A stretch of DNA of 58,274 nucleotides from Bacteroidales bacterium M8 (GCA_001689495.1 LUJS01000026.1:1-58274), one strand, 5' to 3'. Shown: positions 1 to 7,732, numbered from the stretch's first letter. Notes: a model not told the origin generated them from the sequence alone. Numbers and translations are program-made.

Positions 1-1
1 C

Positions 2-115
2 ACCAATGCATCGGCAGAATCCTTCAATTCCAAGATCAAGGCGTTCAGAAACCAGTTCCGGGGAGTTGGTGACATCAAATTCTTTATGTTTAGACTGGCA
101 AAACTATACTCTTGA
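2..115 (+). CDS. ISL3/ISAon1-family transposase, C-terminal end (partial)
   Basis: Frame 2 is open from the window edge to a TGA at 113-115 and encodes about 37 residues. The peptide contains NASAESFNSKIKAFR followed by QFRGV and ends FRLAKLYS. This is the conserved C-terminus of the ISL3-type DDE transposases called ISAon1 in Bacteroidetes, including the conserved glutamate in ASAESFN. The rest of the insertion sequence lies outside the window. It sits left of the putative attachment core at 245, so it probably belongs to the flanking DNA rather than the conjugative element. Recognised from memory of the family; no alignment was run. Confidence 0.75.
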   Translation, partial: TNASAESFNSKIKAFRNQFRGVGDIKFFMFRLAKLYS

Positions 116-198
116 CATTCCCCATCTGCCCACCGGGAAAATCCGCTGATCCCAAGATATGAAACAGTTCTGTAAATTGAAGTTTATACAAAAGATAA

Positions 199-227
199 AA
201 GCAGTTATCAAAATTTGATAACTGCTT
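199..227. terminator. Perfect hairpin after the transposase tail
   Basis: The arms AAGCAGTTATCAA and TTGATAACTGCTT are perfectly complementary around a 3-nt centre and are followed by a T run (gatttttc). It can act as a bidirectional terminator for the transposase upstream. A similar hairpin followed by TTTTCAGCG occurs at the other end of the window (58192-58223), also just before a CTTGTGATCCG core. Confidence 0.55.
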
Positions 228-244
228 GATTTTTCAGCGCTTTA

Positions 245-255
245 CTTGTGATCCG
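245..255. other. Putative left attachment core (attL candidate)
   Basis: CTTGTGATCCG here is repeated exactly at 58245-58255, in the same orientation. Both copies are preceded by a hairpin and a related tract (tttttcagcgcttt here, ttttcagcgtttt at the right). The integrase gene lies near the right copy. The text GTGATCCGCCTGG resembles the reversed 3' end of a Bacteroides tRNA gene, but no T-arm follows, so no tRNA is called. The role as a recombination core is inferred. Confidence 0.4.
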
Positions 256-509
256 CCTGGAGCCGTTAAACTCCGACGCTGTATGGTGAGAATCAACAAG
301 TTATCAGTCAGCCAATTGTGTGACTCACTTATCTATCACGTTCATACTTCAATGTTCTTCACCGGATTGCAAATCCGTTAATGCAAAATTACAAATTCTT
401 CTCCAAACCACAATGCGTCAGAGCGTTAAAAATGCTTAGGTTCATTCTTACCGGGGTCATGGGTTCTGATTCTCATATTTTGTTTTTTCTCACTGCTATT
501 GCTGTGATA

Positions 510-550
510 CTTAATTTCGGCAATAAACCAGATTTATTGCCGAAATTAAG
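510..550. repeat. Perfect 18-bp inverted repeat
   Basis: CTTAATTTCGGCAATAAA (510-527) and its exact complement (533-550) flank the 5-nt loop CCAGA. There is no T run, so this need not be a terminator. It lies in a stretch of more than 800 nt (116-954) with no convincing gene, between the left end and the defence cassette. It may be a protein-binding site, a mobile-element remnant or a recombination structure. Confidence 0.6.
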
Positions 551-592
551 TCCATCTCAGATAACAAAGATATCGCTAATGGTACAAAAAAT

Positions 593-673
593 TGCGACTA
601 TAAACCTTCATAGGTACAAATTTTTGCGATTATAACCGAGATTTTTACAAAAAATTGAGTTTAGAGCACATTT
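593..673. repeat. Direct repeat, left copy flanking the defence cassette
   Basis: 81 bp, about 71 identical to 3866-3946 in the same orientation. The right-hand 65 bp differ at only 5 positions, and the first 26 of these (609-634) are identical. The two copies bracket the AAA ATPase/RloB/DUF2971 genes, with an offset of 3273 bp. The motif GCGATTATA recurs inside each copy. Confidence 0.8.
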
Positions 674-766
674 ACATTGCGGCACTACTTGGTTAACCCT
701 ATGATAGTTTGCTAATAATGAAACAATAGAAACCTTTCGTGTGCTGTTTTTCATAGAAACTTATAA

Positions 767-802
767 TTGACAATTACTGTCACAGGTTACAGTAATTGTC
801 AA
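767..802. promoter_or_regulatory. 14-bp inverted repeat upstream of the defence operon
   Basis: TTGACAATTACTGT (767-780) and its perfect complement (789-802) are separated by 8 nt. It lies about 100 nt upstream of the promoter at 904-934, so it could be an operator or the end of a transcript entering from the left. No T run follows, which argues against a simple terminator. Confidence 0.4.
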
Positions 803-903
803 CACTTTTAATATTTGATTTAGCTATTATGTCCATTTTAATTCAGAAATAGTCGCATATATCTCTATTTCGATAATTAAAATTAAATATTCCACCTTTT
901 TAT

Positions 904-934
904 TTTGCCAACTCCACCAAAATCGCTAAATTTG
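904..934 (+). promoter_or_regulatory. Bacteroidetes-type promoter of the defence operon
   Basis: TTTG at 904-907 and TAAATTTG at 927-934 are separated by 19 nt, matching the Bacteroidetes sigma-ABfr consensus TTTG N19-21 TAnnTTTG. The start codon at 955 follows 20 nt later. Confidence 0.65.
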
Positions 935-954
935 CGGAAGATAAGAGAGCTATT

Positions 955-2136
955 ATGATACAAGAACTAAAAATAAAAAACTTCAAATCATTTCGAGATG
1001 AAGCAGAGCTTAGCTTTGAGCCGTCCGGCGTTGATAGATACAACAGTGTTGTGACTATGCCTGACGGAGTACAGCTTCTCCGTTTCGCAGTCGTGTTGGG
1101 TGCAAATGCCAGTGGCAAATCCAATCTTTTGGACGCGATTGAATTTCTGCGCACATTCTGGAACAACATTCCTGCGACCAATAATGACGGAACTGATGTG
1201 CAACCTTTCCTGATGAGAAAAGATGCACTGTCATTCGACACGGAGTTTGAGATGAAATTTTATGTTGACGATATCCGCTACTGGTATCAGCTCACAGTAA
1301 ATCCGGAGAAAGTCTGTCGCGAGGTTCTTTTTGTCTATCTTTCCAATCGCCCGACAAAAGTTTTCTGCCGTGAAGATGTGGAAGGTGTTTCAAAGTTGAA
1401 CTTCAATCCGGCAGTAGCCAAACTTTCACAGGCCGAGATAGAAGTGATGTCGATGAACTGTCTGCGTAATATGTCTGTGCTTGCGGTTCTTAAAAAAGTT
1501 AATATTGCAGTTCCTTATCTTGATAATATGCGCCGTTGGATTGATACGCGGATGTTGCCCTTGCAAAGTGGCACTCTGTCTTCGTTATCGTCGGAAGCAA
1601 AAAAACATATTGCCGACAGCGAGGATTTCCGGGAATATCTGATGCAGTTCGCAAAAGAGGCTGATTTCAATATTTCTGATATCAAGATACAGAAAATGGC
1701 AGCATTATTTGGACATACCGTACAGAATGAAACCGGAGCGGAAGACTATGTTATGCCGGAAGCCTGCCAGAGTACAGGCACAAAACGTATGGTTGAACTG
1801 GAATCGCTCATATATACCCAACTGAAACGACAGGCTTTTCTATGTGTCGATGAGATTGAGGCTTCTATGCACCCTAATCTCATGGAGTATATACTCGCCA
1901 AATTCATTAATACGCCGGACAATCAGTCGCAAATGCTTGTATCGACACACTATGATCCGATATTGAAAGATATTGATGATATTTTCGGGAAAGATTCGGT
2001 CTGGTTTACGGAGAAAGGCAAGGACGGCAATACTGCATTGTTCTCTCTCGCCGATTTCAAAGGGCTGAACAAACTTTCCTCTATCCATCGTGCCTATATG
2101 AACGGGCAGTTCGGAGCATTACCTAATGTGTTATAA
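955..2136 (+). CDS. AAA family ATPase, RloA/AbiLi-like (defence)
   Basis: The 393-residue protein is an ABC/OLD-like ATPase. It starts with the ELKIKNFKSF strand-helix typical of RecF/SMC-like ATPases, has a Walker A at about residues 48-55 (GANASGKS), and near residue 299 carries FLCVDEIEASMHP, the Walker B with D-loop. A switch histidine follows in STHYD. Such ATPases paired with RloB make up the AbiL (RloA/RloB) type abortive-infection systems, where the ATPase is thought to sense phage and license an effector. The rloB gene begins 9 nt downstream, so the two are co-transcribed from the promoter at 904-934. The codon use is more AT-rich than that of the tra genes. The assignment to AbiL is family recognition; the trigger is unknown. 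Confidence 0.8.
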   Translation: MIQELKIKNFKSFRDEAELSFEPSGVDRYNSVVTMPDGVQLLRFAVVLGANASGKSNLLDAIEFLRTFWNNIPATNNDGTDVQPFLMRKDALSFDTEFEMKFYVDDIRYWYQLTVNPEKVCREVLFVYLSNRPTKVFCREDVEGVSKLNFNPAVAKLSQAEIEVMSMNCLRNMSVLAVLKKVNIAVPYLDNMRRWIDTRMLPLQSGTLSSLSSEAKKHIADSEDFREYLMQFAKEADFNISDIKIQKMAALFGHTVQNETGAEDYVMPEACQSTGTKRMVELESLIYTQLKRQAFLCVDEIEASMHPNLMEYILAKFINTPDNQSQMLVSTHYDPILKDIDDIFGKDSVWFTEKGKDGNTALFSLADFKGLNKLSSIHRAYMNGQFGALPNVL

Positions 2137-2145
2137 AATTCTATC

Positions 2146-2733
2146 ATGGCACGAAGAATAAAGGAGCGAGAACTCAAGAACCCGACGATTACAATCATCG
2201 GGGAAGGAGCTACCGAGCGTTACTATTTCACTCATTTGAAACGGTTGCGCGGATATAACTACATCTGCAAACCTCGTAATTTTACTGAGCAGACATTTGA
2301 CGAAATGCAAAAACAGATAGATAGAGTGCTTGCGGATAATGGTATTGCCGTATGTGTTTTTGATGCGGATGTTACCCGGACACGCCCTGTGGAGAAAGCA
2401 AAATTCGAGGATATGAAACGCAGATATGCAAATAACCCAGCGGTAATTTTATGTGACAGTATGCCGTCTATTGAGTTTTGGTTCCTTCTGCATTATCTGA
2501 ATACAAACCGTTATTTTGCGACATCGGATGATGTGATAATCGCGTTACGCCGTTATATTTCTAATTTCAGCAAGCACCAGTCGTTTCTATCAAAAGAGAT
2601 ATGGGTATCAGAGTTATTAAATGATGGTAAAATGAATCAAGCCATTACTCGTGCAAAAGAATTAAACGCAGGAGAATCATATACTAATCTCCATATATTG
2701 TTTGAAAAAATAGATTCCAATAATCTTAATTAG
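2146..2733 (+). CDS. rloB: RloB family protein (AbiLii-like effector)
   Basis: The 195-residue product starts with a basic stretch and then TITIIGEGATERYYF, the conserved RloB opening in which the glutamate resembles the first acidic residue of TOPRIM nucleases. VCVFDADVTRTR at about residues 70-81 supplies the matching DxD, and SMPSIEFWFLLHY is a further RloB signature. RloB proteins are paired with RloA-type ATPases in abortive-infection or restriction-linked loci and are presumed to be nucleases. The gene follows the ATPase by 9 nt and precedes the DUF2971 gene by 3 nt. The nuclease activity is inferred from the TOPRIM-like residues. Confidence 0.8.
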   Translation: MARRIKERELKNPTITIIGEGATERYYFTHLKRLRGYNYICKPRNFTEQTFDEMQKQIDRVLADNGIAVCVFDADVTRTRPVEKAKFEDMKRRYANNPAVILCDSMPSIEFWFLLHYLNTNRYFATSDDVIIALRRYISNFSKHQSFLSKEIWVSELLNDGKMNQAITRAKELNAGESYTNLHILFEKIDSNNLN

Positions 2734-2736
2734 CAC

Positions 2737-3753
2737 ATGAGGAAAGGATATAAATTTAGAAGTGGAATTGGACAGTTAGATAAGGACGGACAATTACTAT
2801 TTCATCGTGATATTAAGACTCTTGTAGCTAATCAAATATACCTTCCTTTGAAAGACGGATTAAATGACCCGGCGGAAGGTTTTTTTAATGATGATAGTAT
2901 TTATGCTTTTCTCGATAGTCACAAAAAACATTCTGCATTAGTAAGAAAATGCTATAATGATGTTATTGCCAAAATACAATCTATGGGAATATACTCATTA
3001 TCTAAGAGTGTTTCTAATGAATTGCTTTGGGCGCATTACGCTTCTGGGCATACTGGCTTCGCAATAGAATATGATATTGACTATCTGAAAAAATCTCTAA
3101 ATTTCAATCAATATTTTCAGAAATTATTTGATTTAGAAATTTCATACGTTAACAAAGTTCCAACATTGACAATGATGGATCTGCCACCGCATGGTAATAT
3201 TGAGCGAATTCTAAAAAAATGTATTGGCACCAAATCGAAAGCTTGGGAATATGAAGAAGAGATAAGATTAGTCTTTGATGCAATCGGATTATTTGACATA
3301 GATTATAGGGCTATTACTGGCATTTATTTTGGATATCGAATGGAAGAATCCGAAATAGAATATATAATGGAACAACTGAAGGGTCGCGGACTATCGTATT
3401 ATAAAATGGAGTTAGATACGAATTCTTATCGCTTTACTCCAGTCATAATAAGAGATAAGTTTCCTGACGCCGAAAAATATGTCGCAAATGTTGTGGATTA
3501 TAATATTGATGACCTAATGATTTGCGGGATGCTTTCTGATGACGAAAAAACTTTATATAGAGATTTATTTATCCAAGCGATTGAGAGTATAAAGAATGAC
3601 CCAAATGTAGAATCATTTTACATGGTTACGGTTTCATATGATGAGGGAATACCATTATTAAAGATATTTGCATATACAATAGCCGGGGTTCCACCAATCA
3701 GAGCTTTTCAATTTAGAATTGATGACAATGGTAACATTTATCAAATTGATTGA
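2737..3753 (+). CDS. DUF2971 domain protein, third gene of the defence operon
   Basis: The 338-residue protein has the DUF2971 signature around residues 85-115: YSLSKSVSNELLWAHYASG followed shortly by GFAIEYD, and later a KAWEYEEEIRLVF segment. DUF2971 proteins are scattered in bacterial defence islands and mobile elements, and their biochemistry is not established. The spacing of 3 nt after rloB implies co-transcription and possible translational coupling. The C-terminal 100 residues are rich in acidic and aromatic residues and I do not recognise them. It could be a third component of an expanded AbiL system or an independent toxin-like gene captured next to it. Confidence 0.7.
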   Translation: MRKGYKFRSGIGQLDKDGQLLFHRDIKTLVANQIYLPLKDGLNDPAEGFFNDDSIYAFLDSHKKHSALVRKCYNDVIAKIQSMGIYSLSKSVSNELLWAHYASGHTGFAIEYDIDYLKKSLNFNQYFQKLFDLEISYVNKVPTLTMMDLPPHGNIERILKKCIGTKSKAWEYEEEIRLVFDAIGLFDIDYRAITGIYFGYRMEESEIEYIMEQLKGRGLSYYKMELDTNSYRFTPVIIRDKFPDAEKYVANVVDYNIDDLMICGMLSDDEKTLYRDLFIQAIESIKNDPNVESFYMVTVSYDEGIPLLKIFAYTIAGVPPIRAFQFRIDDNGNIYQID

Positions 3754-3865
3754 AGTTATTTTGTAATTGATGGATTCTATGATGGCAGAGATGTCAATAC
3801 TTTGCTATGTTGCTTTTAGTTATATAGTTTATGTGAGTAAATTGTATTAGTTGAATACAAGATTC

Positions 3866-3946
3866 TGCGATTATAATCTGGCATAGGTACAAATTTTTGC
3901 GATTATAGCCGTGCTTTTTACAAAAAACTGAGTTTAGGGCACATTT
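3866..3946. repeat. Direct repeat, right copy flanking the defence cassette
   Basis: Second copy of the 81-bp repeat at 593-673. It begins 112 nt after the DUF2971 stop codon and ends 8 nt before the structured region at 3955. Recombination between the copies would remove exactly the three-gene cassette. Confidence 0.8.
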
Positions 3947-3954
3947 CACAGTCG

Positions 3955-4193
3955 TAAATGCGGAGAGGCGTGGCGGCTCGTGTTGCGTCGGAGTGCCGTC
4001 AAAAGGTGACGGGCTGCGCCTGACACCCATTGACCGCACTCCGACTATTGGAGCTGGCTAAACACCGACTGCCTCATACGCCTTGTGAGATTGCGACAGG
4101 TGTGTCGCTCTCGCAAGACTCTCAATCGGTAGTCCGTGTTCTTAACGCCGGCTCCTGAATAAGGATTTGAGCCGCTATGCCACTCCGCATTTA
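3955..4193 (+). ncRNA. Candidate structured RNA, domain 1
   Basis: A closing helix pairs 3955-3980 with 4168-4193: 25 of 26 positions pair, including three G-U pairs on the plus strand, with one A-A mismatch at 3966/4182. Inside are further helices: 3987-3996 with 4036-4045 (10 perfect pairs) capped by CCGTCA/TGACGG; 4050-4058 with 4147-4155 (9 pairs, one G-U); 4061-4073 with 4128-4140 (12 of 13, one G-U); and GCGACA/TGTCGC at the tip. The wobbles pair only on the plus strand, which favours a plus-strand RNA. No known family is recognised. A minus-strand ORF (4045-4293) overlaps it. Confidence 0.55.
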
Positions 4194-4293
4194 TTTTCAG
4201 GACCCCGGGAGCAAGAAAGTGACAGCCGCCGATCACTCCGCAGGCTACATGAACGACGGTCGCCACACACTTGCTCTTGAACGGGGTCGACAT
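4045..4293 (-). CDS. Doubtful 82-aa ORF opposite the structured region
   Basis: An open frame of 82 codons whose start is preceded by GATACGACT. The same ATACGACT lies directly before the start codons of pcfK (4821) and pcfJ (5273), and this shared leader is the main reason to list it. The product has 5 cysteines, a basic C-terminus and no domain I recognise. It overlaps the strongly paired region 3955-4193 and the helix 4201-4207/4282-4288, whose G-U pairs favour the other strand. It may be a coincidental frame or a decayed gene. Confidence 0.25.
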   Translation of the reverse strand: MSTPFKSKCVATVVHVACGVIGGCHFLAPGVLKINAEWHSGSNPYSGAGVKNTDYRLRVLRERHTCRNLTRRMRQSVFSQLQ

Positions 4294-4423
4294 AGTCGTA
4301 TCTCATAATTATTTCATTTTCCGTATGTCTGCCGTTCTGTGTCACCCTGCGGGGCTGCGCTGGCTCTATGTTTCATGCTGAGTATAAACGAAGTTCAAAG
4401 TTTATTCGCTCGTAAAGATGAAC

Positions 4424-4526
4424 ACGCAGGGCCGGGGTATTCTATTGCATTTGCTGGAAAAAATCTCCAGACCTGCGGCTTGTATTTTTTCCGGCAAGTG
4501 CCGAACACCCCTTTGCCGCCCTGCGT
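4424..4526 (+). ncRNA. Candidate structured RNA, domain 2
   Basis: Three nested helices: 4424-4432 with 4518-4526 (9 perfect pairs), 4434-4438 with 4507-4511 (5 perfect pairs), and 4447-4464 with 4484-4501 (18 continuous pairs, two of them G-U on the plus strand) closed by a 19-nt loop. Between this and domain 1 another helix pairs GACCCCG (4201-4207) with 4282-4288 and GAGCAAG (4209-4215) with 4270-4276. Together 3955-4526 could be one large RNA or a long leader of the pcfK/pcfJ genes. Two overlapping plus-strand frames here look like by-products of the palindromes. Confidence 0.55.
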
Positions 4527-4592
4527 GCAAGAGTGTCATCGAGCGAACAAACTTCAAAAAGCGATTATACGCATTAAAAAAAATATCGCCTT

Positions 4593-4808
4593 ATGACACT
4601 GAACGACAGACATATTAAAAATTCGAGCTTCACTCCTTCACCAGCTCATACCGCATTAAAAAAGGTGGCAAAGGTGGTCGGGATAATCCTCGGGGCGATA
4701 GTAGGTCTGCTGATTTGGGCGATTGTAAAACCGATTTTCCGAGGCGTGGGGTGGATAATCTCAATCCTCACAGCATTAGGAATAATCTACTGGATAATGA
4801 CACTCTAA
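4593..4808 (+). CDS. Small membrane protein of the ICE
   Basis: 71 residues. The N-terminal 25 residues are polar, and two hydrophobic helices follow (about residues 28-47 and 50-70), the first rich in glycine and isoleucine. The gene ends 12 nt before pcfK and runs the same way, so it is probably part of the pcfK-pcfJ operon. I do not recognise the family. An inner-membrane role in conjugation is possible but not shown. Confidence 0.6.
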   Translation: MTLNDRHIKNSSFTPSPAHTALKKVAKVVGIILGAIVGLLIWAIVKPIFRGVGWIISILTALGIIYWIMTL

Positions 4809-4820
4809 ACACATACGACT

Positions 4821-5261
4821 ATGGCTAATAACAAGGTAAACAAAGGCACACGAGCCTTTAACGAAACTATCAAGGCGTATCTTGAAGAAAAGGCGGAAAC
4901 TGACGCTCTCTTTGCCGTCAAGTTTGCAAATCCCTCAAAATCGGTAGACGAGTGCGTGACCTACATACTCAACTCCGTGCAGAAAAGCGGTTGCTGTGGC
5001 TTTACCGACGATGAGGTTTTCGGAATGGCAATCCACTACTACGAAGAAAACGAGATTGAGGTCGGCAAGCCCTTGACAAACTGCCAAGTGGTAGTCAACC
5101 ACTCCGTTGAACTGACCGAGGAAGAAAAGGCACAGGCACGGCAAGACGCAATCAACCAACTCCGCAACGAGGAAATGGCAAAAATGCGCAAGCCGACCCA
5201 ACCCAAGAAAGCGACCGAGAACAAAACCCAAGTTGAGCAACCAAGTCTATTCGACTTCTAA
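4821..5261 (+). CDS. PcfK-like protein
   Basis: 146 residues. The N-terminal 90 residues match the PcfK-like family of Bacteroidetes conjugative elements (FNETIKAYLEEKA near the start, then a central segment with CGFTDDEVFGMAIHYYEE). The C-terminal third is a charged helix (ELTEEEKAQARQ) followed by a Lys/Pro/Gln linker ending SLFDF. PcfK is named after a gene of the pCF10 conjugation region; its function is not firmly known. It is preceded by ACGACTATG, the same leader as the next gene, pcfJ, 11 nt downstream. Confidence 0.8.
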   Translation: MANNKVNKGTRAFNETIKAYLEEKAETDALFAVKFANPSKSVDECVTYILNSVQKSGCCGFTDDEVFGMAIHYYEENEIEVGKPLTNCQVVVNHSVELTEEEKAQARQDAINQLRNEEMAKMRKPTQPKKATENKTQVEQPSLFDF

Positions 5262-5272
5262 AAGATACGACT

Positions 5273-6604
5273 ATGAAACCCAAGACAGCACTACAAAAGC
5301 AAGTGGCAAAGGCATCAGCCACACTGCGCCCACTATCATACTCGCAGAAAGAATGGGCATATGACCATTGCTTTGAACACATCGCCTACCGCACCAAGAG
5401 CGGTACGATGACCTGCTCAGACTGCGGACACGTTTGGAAAAGCGGGAAGGGAACGCTTTGCGACACTCTCGCAGGGTGCAAATGCCCCAACTGCGGAAAG
5501 GAACTGCAAGTGAGAGATACCCTCAAACGCAAGTACGAGCAGACATCATATTTCAGCGTGATTACTATCCACAAGGGATTTCAGGTTATCCGAGTGGCGC
5601 AGATTAAGAGCGAGAGCCGAAAGGGTGAGGCTGTTAAATACTACTGCTACGAGGTCGTTCAACGCTGGATTTCTGCAAACGGCAAAGTTACCGATATGGC
5701 TTTGTTGCGAGGATTTAATTTCTGCTACTGCGATATTTGGTCTTTGTTCAGCGATATGGAAATAAGACCTCACAACAGCCTTTATGACGATGTGTGCGTT
5801 TGGAGCAAGGTCTATCCGAAAATGTCGGTTTTGCCACAACTCCGTCGCAACGGCTTCAAGGGCGATTTCTACGGAGTGATACCCGTCAGACTTTTCAAAG
5901 GTCTGCTGTCCGACCCCAAGATAGAAACGCTGATGAAAGAGGGCAAGATTGAGGAAATGAAATACTTTCTCTCAAATCCCGATACCGCCGATGAACTTTG
6001 GGCATCATACATCATCGCAAGACGCCACCACTACCACATCAAAAATATCGGAATGTGGAGCGACTATCTGAAAATGCTGAAAAATCTCGGTCAAGACCTG
6101 CGCAATCCCAAAAACATCTGCCCCGAGGATTTCATCAAGGCACACGACGAAGCAAGCCGGAGGATAGACGCCAAGCGGGAAAAGGAGCGCACCGAATTGG
6201 AGCGCATATTTGAGCAGGAAAGGCGTGAGCGGGAACAGCGAAAACTGCTGAGAGAGAAACAGAGAGAGCAGGATTTCATCGACCAAAAATCCAAATTCTT
6301 CGGACTGATAATCTCCGACAACGAGATAACGGTAAAGGTGCTTGAAAGCATAGAGGAATACTATGAGGAAGGCAAGACGCAGAATATATGCGTATTCGGT
6401 TCAAGCTACTATACCAAAGCCAACACCCTTATTCTCTCGGCGAGGATAGACGGCAGGATAATTGAAACGATAGAGGTTGACCTCCACACTTTCCAAGTCG
6501 TTCAATGTCACGGCAAGAACAACAAGGATACCGCCTACCACGAAAGGATTATCAACCTTGTCAATGCCAACGCCAAGAAAATCCGAGAGAGAATGACCGC
6601 CTAA
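5273..6604 (+). CDS. PcfJ-like protein
   Basis: 443 residues. Near residues 45-68 there is a zinc-ribbon-like pattern, CSDCGHVW then CKCPNCG. The middle is an aromatic-rich PcfJ domain, residues 280-335 form a long charged coiled coil (KREKERTELERIF and REKQREQDF), and a beta-rich C-terminal domain ends in a helix (IINLVNANAKKI). PcfJ-like proteins accompany PcfK in conjugative plasmids and ICEs; a nucleic-acid-binding role is plausible from the zinc ribbon but is inferred. Same operon as pcfK. Confidence 0.8.
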   Translation: MKPKTALQKQVAKASATLRPLSYSQKEWAYDHCFEHIAYRTKSGTMTCSDCGHVWKSGKGTLCDTLAGCKCPNCGKELQVRDTLKRKYEQTSYFSVITIHKGFQVIRVAQIKSESRKGEAVKYYCYEVVQRWISANGKVTDMALLRGFNFCYCDIWSLFSDMEIRPHNSLYDDVCVWSKVYPKMSVLPQLRRNGFKGDFYGVIPVRLFKGLLSDPKIETLMKEGKIEEMKYFLSNPDTADELWASYIIARRHHYHIKNIGMWSDYLKMLKNLGQDLRNPKNICPEDFIKAHDEASRRIDAKREKERTELERIFEQERREREQRKLLREKQREQDFIDQKSKFFGLIISDNEITVKVLESIEEYYEEGKTQNICVFGSSYYTKANTLILSARIDGRIIETIEVDLHTFQVVQCHGKNNKDTAYHERIINLVNANAKKIRERMTA

Positions 6605-6659
6605 ATGTTAAACCCGACCACCGCCCGAAATATGGCGGTGGTCACAAAATCCAAACAAG

Positions 6660-6917
6660 ATGAAAGTAACATTTGAACACCCGACCATCATATTTGATGA
6701 CAAGATAGCCGAAATCATCATAGAATTTGTGAACCACATTCTCTATGCTGACAGCGAGGCAACGCTACGGCAGATAGTAGCCGACTTTACCGGCAAGTAC
6801 AACCTTGACCGATACTTTGTCTATGGCTACGGCAGCCACCACCTATGGCTGAAACAAAGGAAGTTAACCAACCCCGATATAACATTTGAATATCGGATAC
6901 TGATTGTAGAATACTAA
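6660..6917 (+). CDS. Conserved ICE hypothetical protein, 85 aa
   Basis: A short acidic/aromatic protein with no signal peptide or membrane segment. It begins MKVTFEHP 55 nt after the pcfJ stop and is followed 11 nt later by the DUF3873 gene. I do not recognise a domain. Its position within a tight same-strand run of ICE genes, and good codon use, make it likely to be real. Confidence 0.6.
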   Translation: MKVTFEHPTIIFDDKIAEIIIEFVNHILYADSEATLRQIVADFTGKYNLDRYFVYGYGSHHLWLKQRKLTNPDITFEYRILIVEY

Positions 6918-6928
6918 ACCGCAAAACT

Positions 6929-7153
6929 ATGGCAACCAAAATGACCGCCAACGGAGTAAGCACAACCGCCACTCCCGGCACTGAGCAATACGAGGTGTTT
7001 TACACCGGCTTCCGCTCTTGGCGTAAGAAACACTATCAATATGATTACCGCCATATCAACGGAGAATTATTCTCCTGCGTAGCACCCACCCTCAAAGAGT
7101 GCAGACAACGCCGTGATGAATGGCTGAACAAGAAAATCAACAACTCAAAATGA
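6929..7153 (+). CDS. DUF3873 family protein
   Basis: 74 residues. The sequence NGVSTTATPGTEQYEVFY followed by YDYRHINGELFSC and PTLKECRQRRDEWL matches DUF3873, a small protein found almost only in Bacteroidetes ICEs between pcfJ-type genes and the tra region. Function unknown. It lies 7 nt upstream of the next small gene. Confidence 0.7.
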   Translation: MATKMTANGVSTTATPGTEQYEVFYTGFRSWRKKHYQYDYRHINGELFSCVAPTLKECRQRRDEWLNKKINNSK

Positions 7154-7160
7154 CATAATT

Positions 7161-7478
7161 ATGGATAATCTGATTGCAAAAACAATACTCCAGCAAATCG
7201 GAGGACACCGCTTCGCAGCAATGACGGGGAGCCACGACTTCATCAACCTCGGCAACGGGTTGAGAATGAGCCTCAGCCGAAACAAGACATCGGCTAACCG
7301 CCTTGAAATCATCTATGACGAGGGCGCAGACCTCTACAATGTGCGGTTTTACCGCCAGTCGATGAACCACAAGACCTTTGAGGTATCGACAAAGGACATA
7401 GAAAAGATTGAAGGTGTCTATTGCGATATGCTGGAGGACATCTTCACAGATGTGACAGGGCTTTACACCCATTTTTAA
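7161..7478 (+). CDS. Conserved ICE hypothetical protein, 105 aa
   Basis: The protein looks globular, with mixed alpha/beta character: GGHRFAAMTGSHDFINLGNGLRM near the N-terminus suggests a beta sheet, and the C-terminus holds an acidic helix (VYCDMLEDIF). No cysteine pairs, signal peptide or membrane helix. It is the last gene of the pcfK operon, followed by a terminator at 7508-7540. Similar small proteins sit here in other CTnDOT-like elements, as far as I recall; function unknown. Confidence 0.6.
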   Translation: MDNLIAKTILQQIGGHRFAAMTGSHDFINLGNGLRMSLSRNKTSANRLEIIYDEGADLYNVRFYRQSMNHKTFEVSTKDIEKIEGVYCDMLEDIFTDVTGLYTHF

Positions 7479-7507
7479 CGATATTAGCCAAGTCGTAATA
7501 TAGACAG

Positions 7508-7540
7508 AGCGGTGTGACCTCGTGATGAAGTCGCACCGCT
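7508..7540. terminator. Terminator of the pcfK-pcfJ operon
   Basis: AGCGGTGTGAC pairs with GTCGCACCGCT (one G-U) across an 11-nt loop and is followed by tgatttt. It lies 30 nt after the stop codon of the last gene of the operon. Confidence 0.6.
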
Positions 7541-7732
7541 TGATTTTGCAAAAAATTTCGGCCGCCAAAAGGCGGCGTTGGCGCATTGTCCGAAAGTGTT
7601 TCTACTTGGGAGCAAAGTGACGTTGGCAACAACAACGCCCTTTTTATTAAGGCAGAAATGAAAAAAAAGTCCAGACCTTGCTGTTTCCTACTAAATTTGG
7701 GGTCGTATAAGTTGTGCGAAAAGACGCTTGCT

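Noticed and set aside
245..262. tRNA gene 3' end (minus strand)
   Set aside because: The text resembles a reversed tRNA acceptor end, but no T-loop (GTTCGA type) or other arms follow, and the same holds at 58245.
381..635. 84-codon plus-strand frame at the left end
   Set aside because: It runs through the perfect inverted repeat at 510-550 and the direct repeat at 593, has no leader, and the product has no recognisable feature.
4339..4618. Two overlapping plus-strand frames (85 and 66 codons)
   Set aside because: Both cover the nested helices at 4424-4526 and read the same palindromic sequence in two frames; RNA structure is the simpler explanation.
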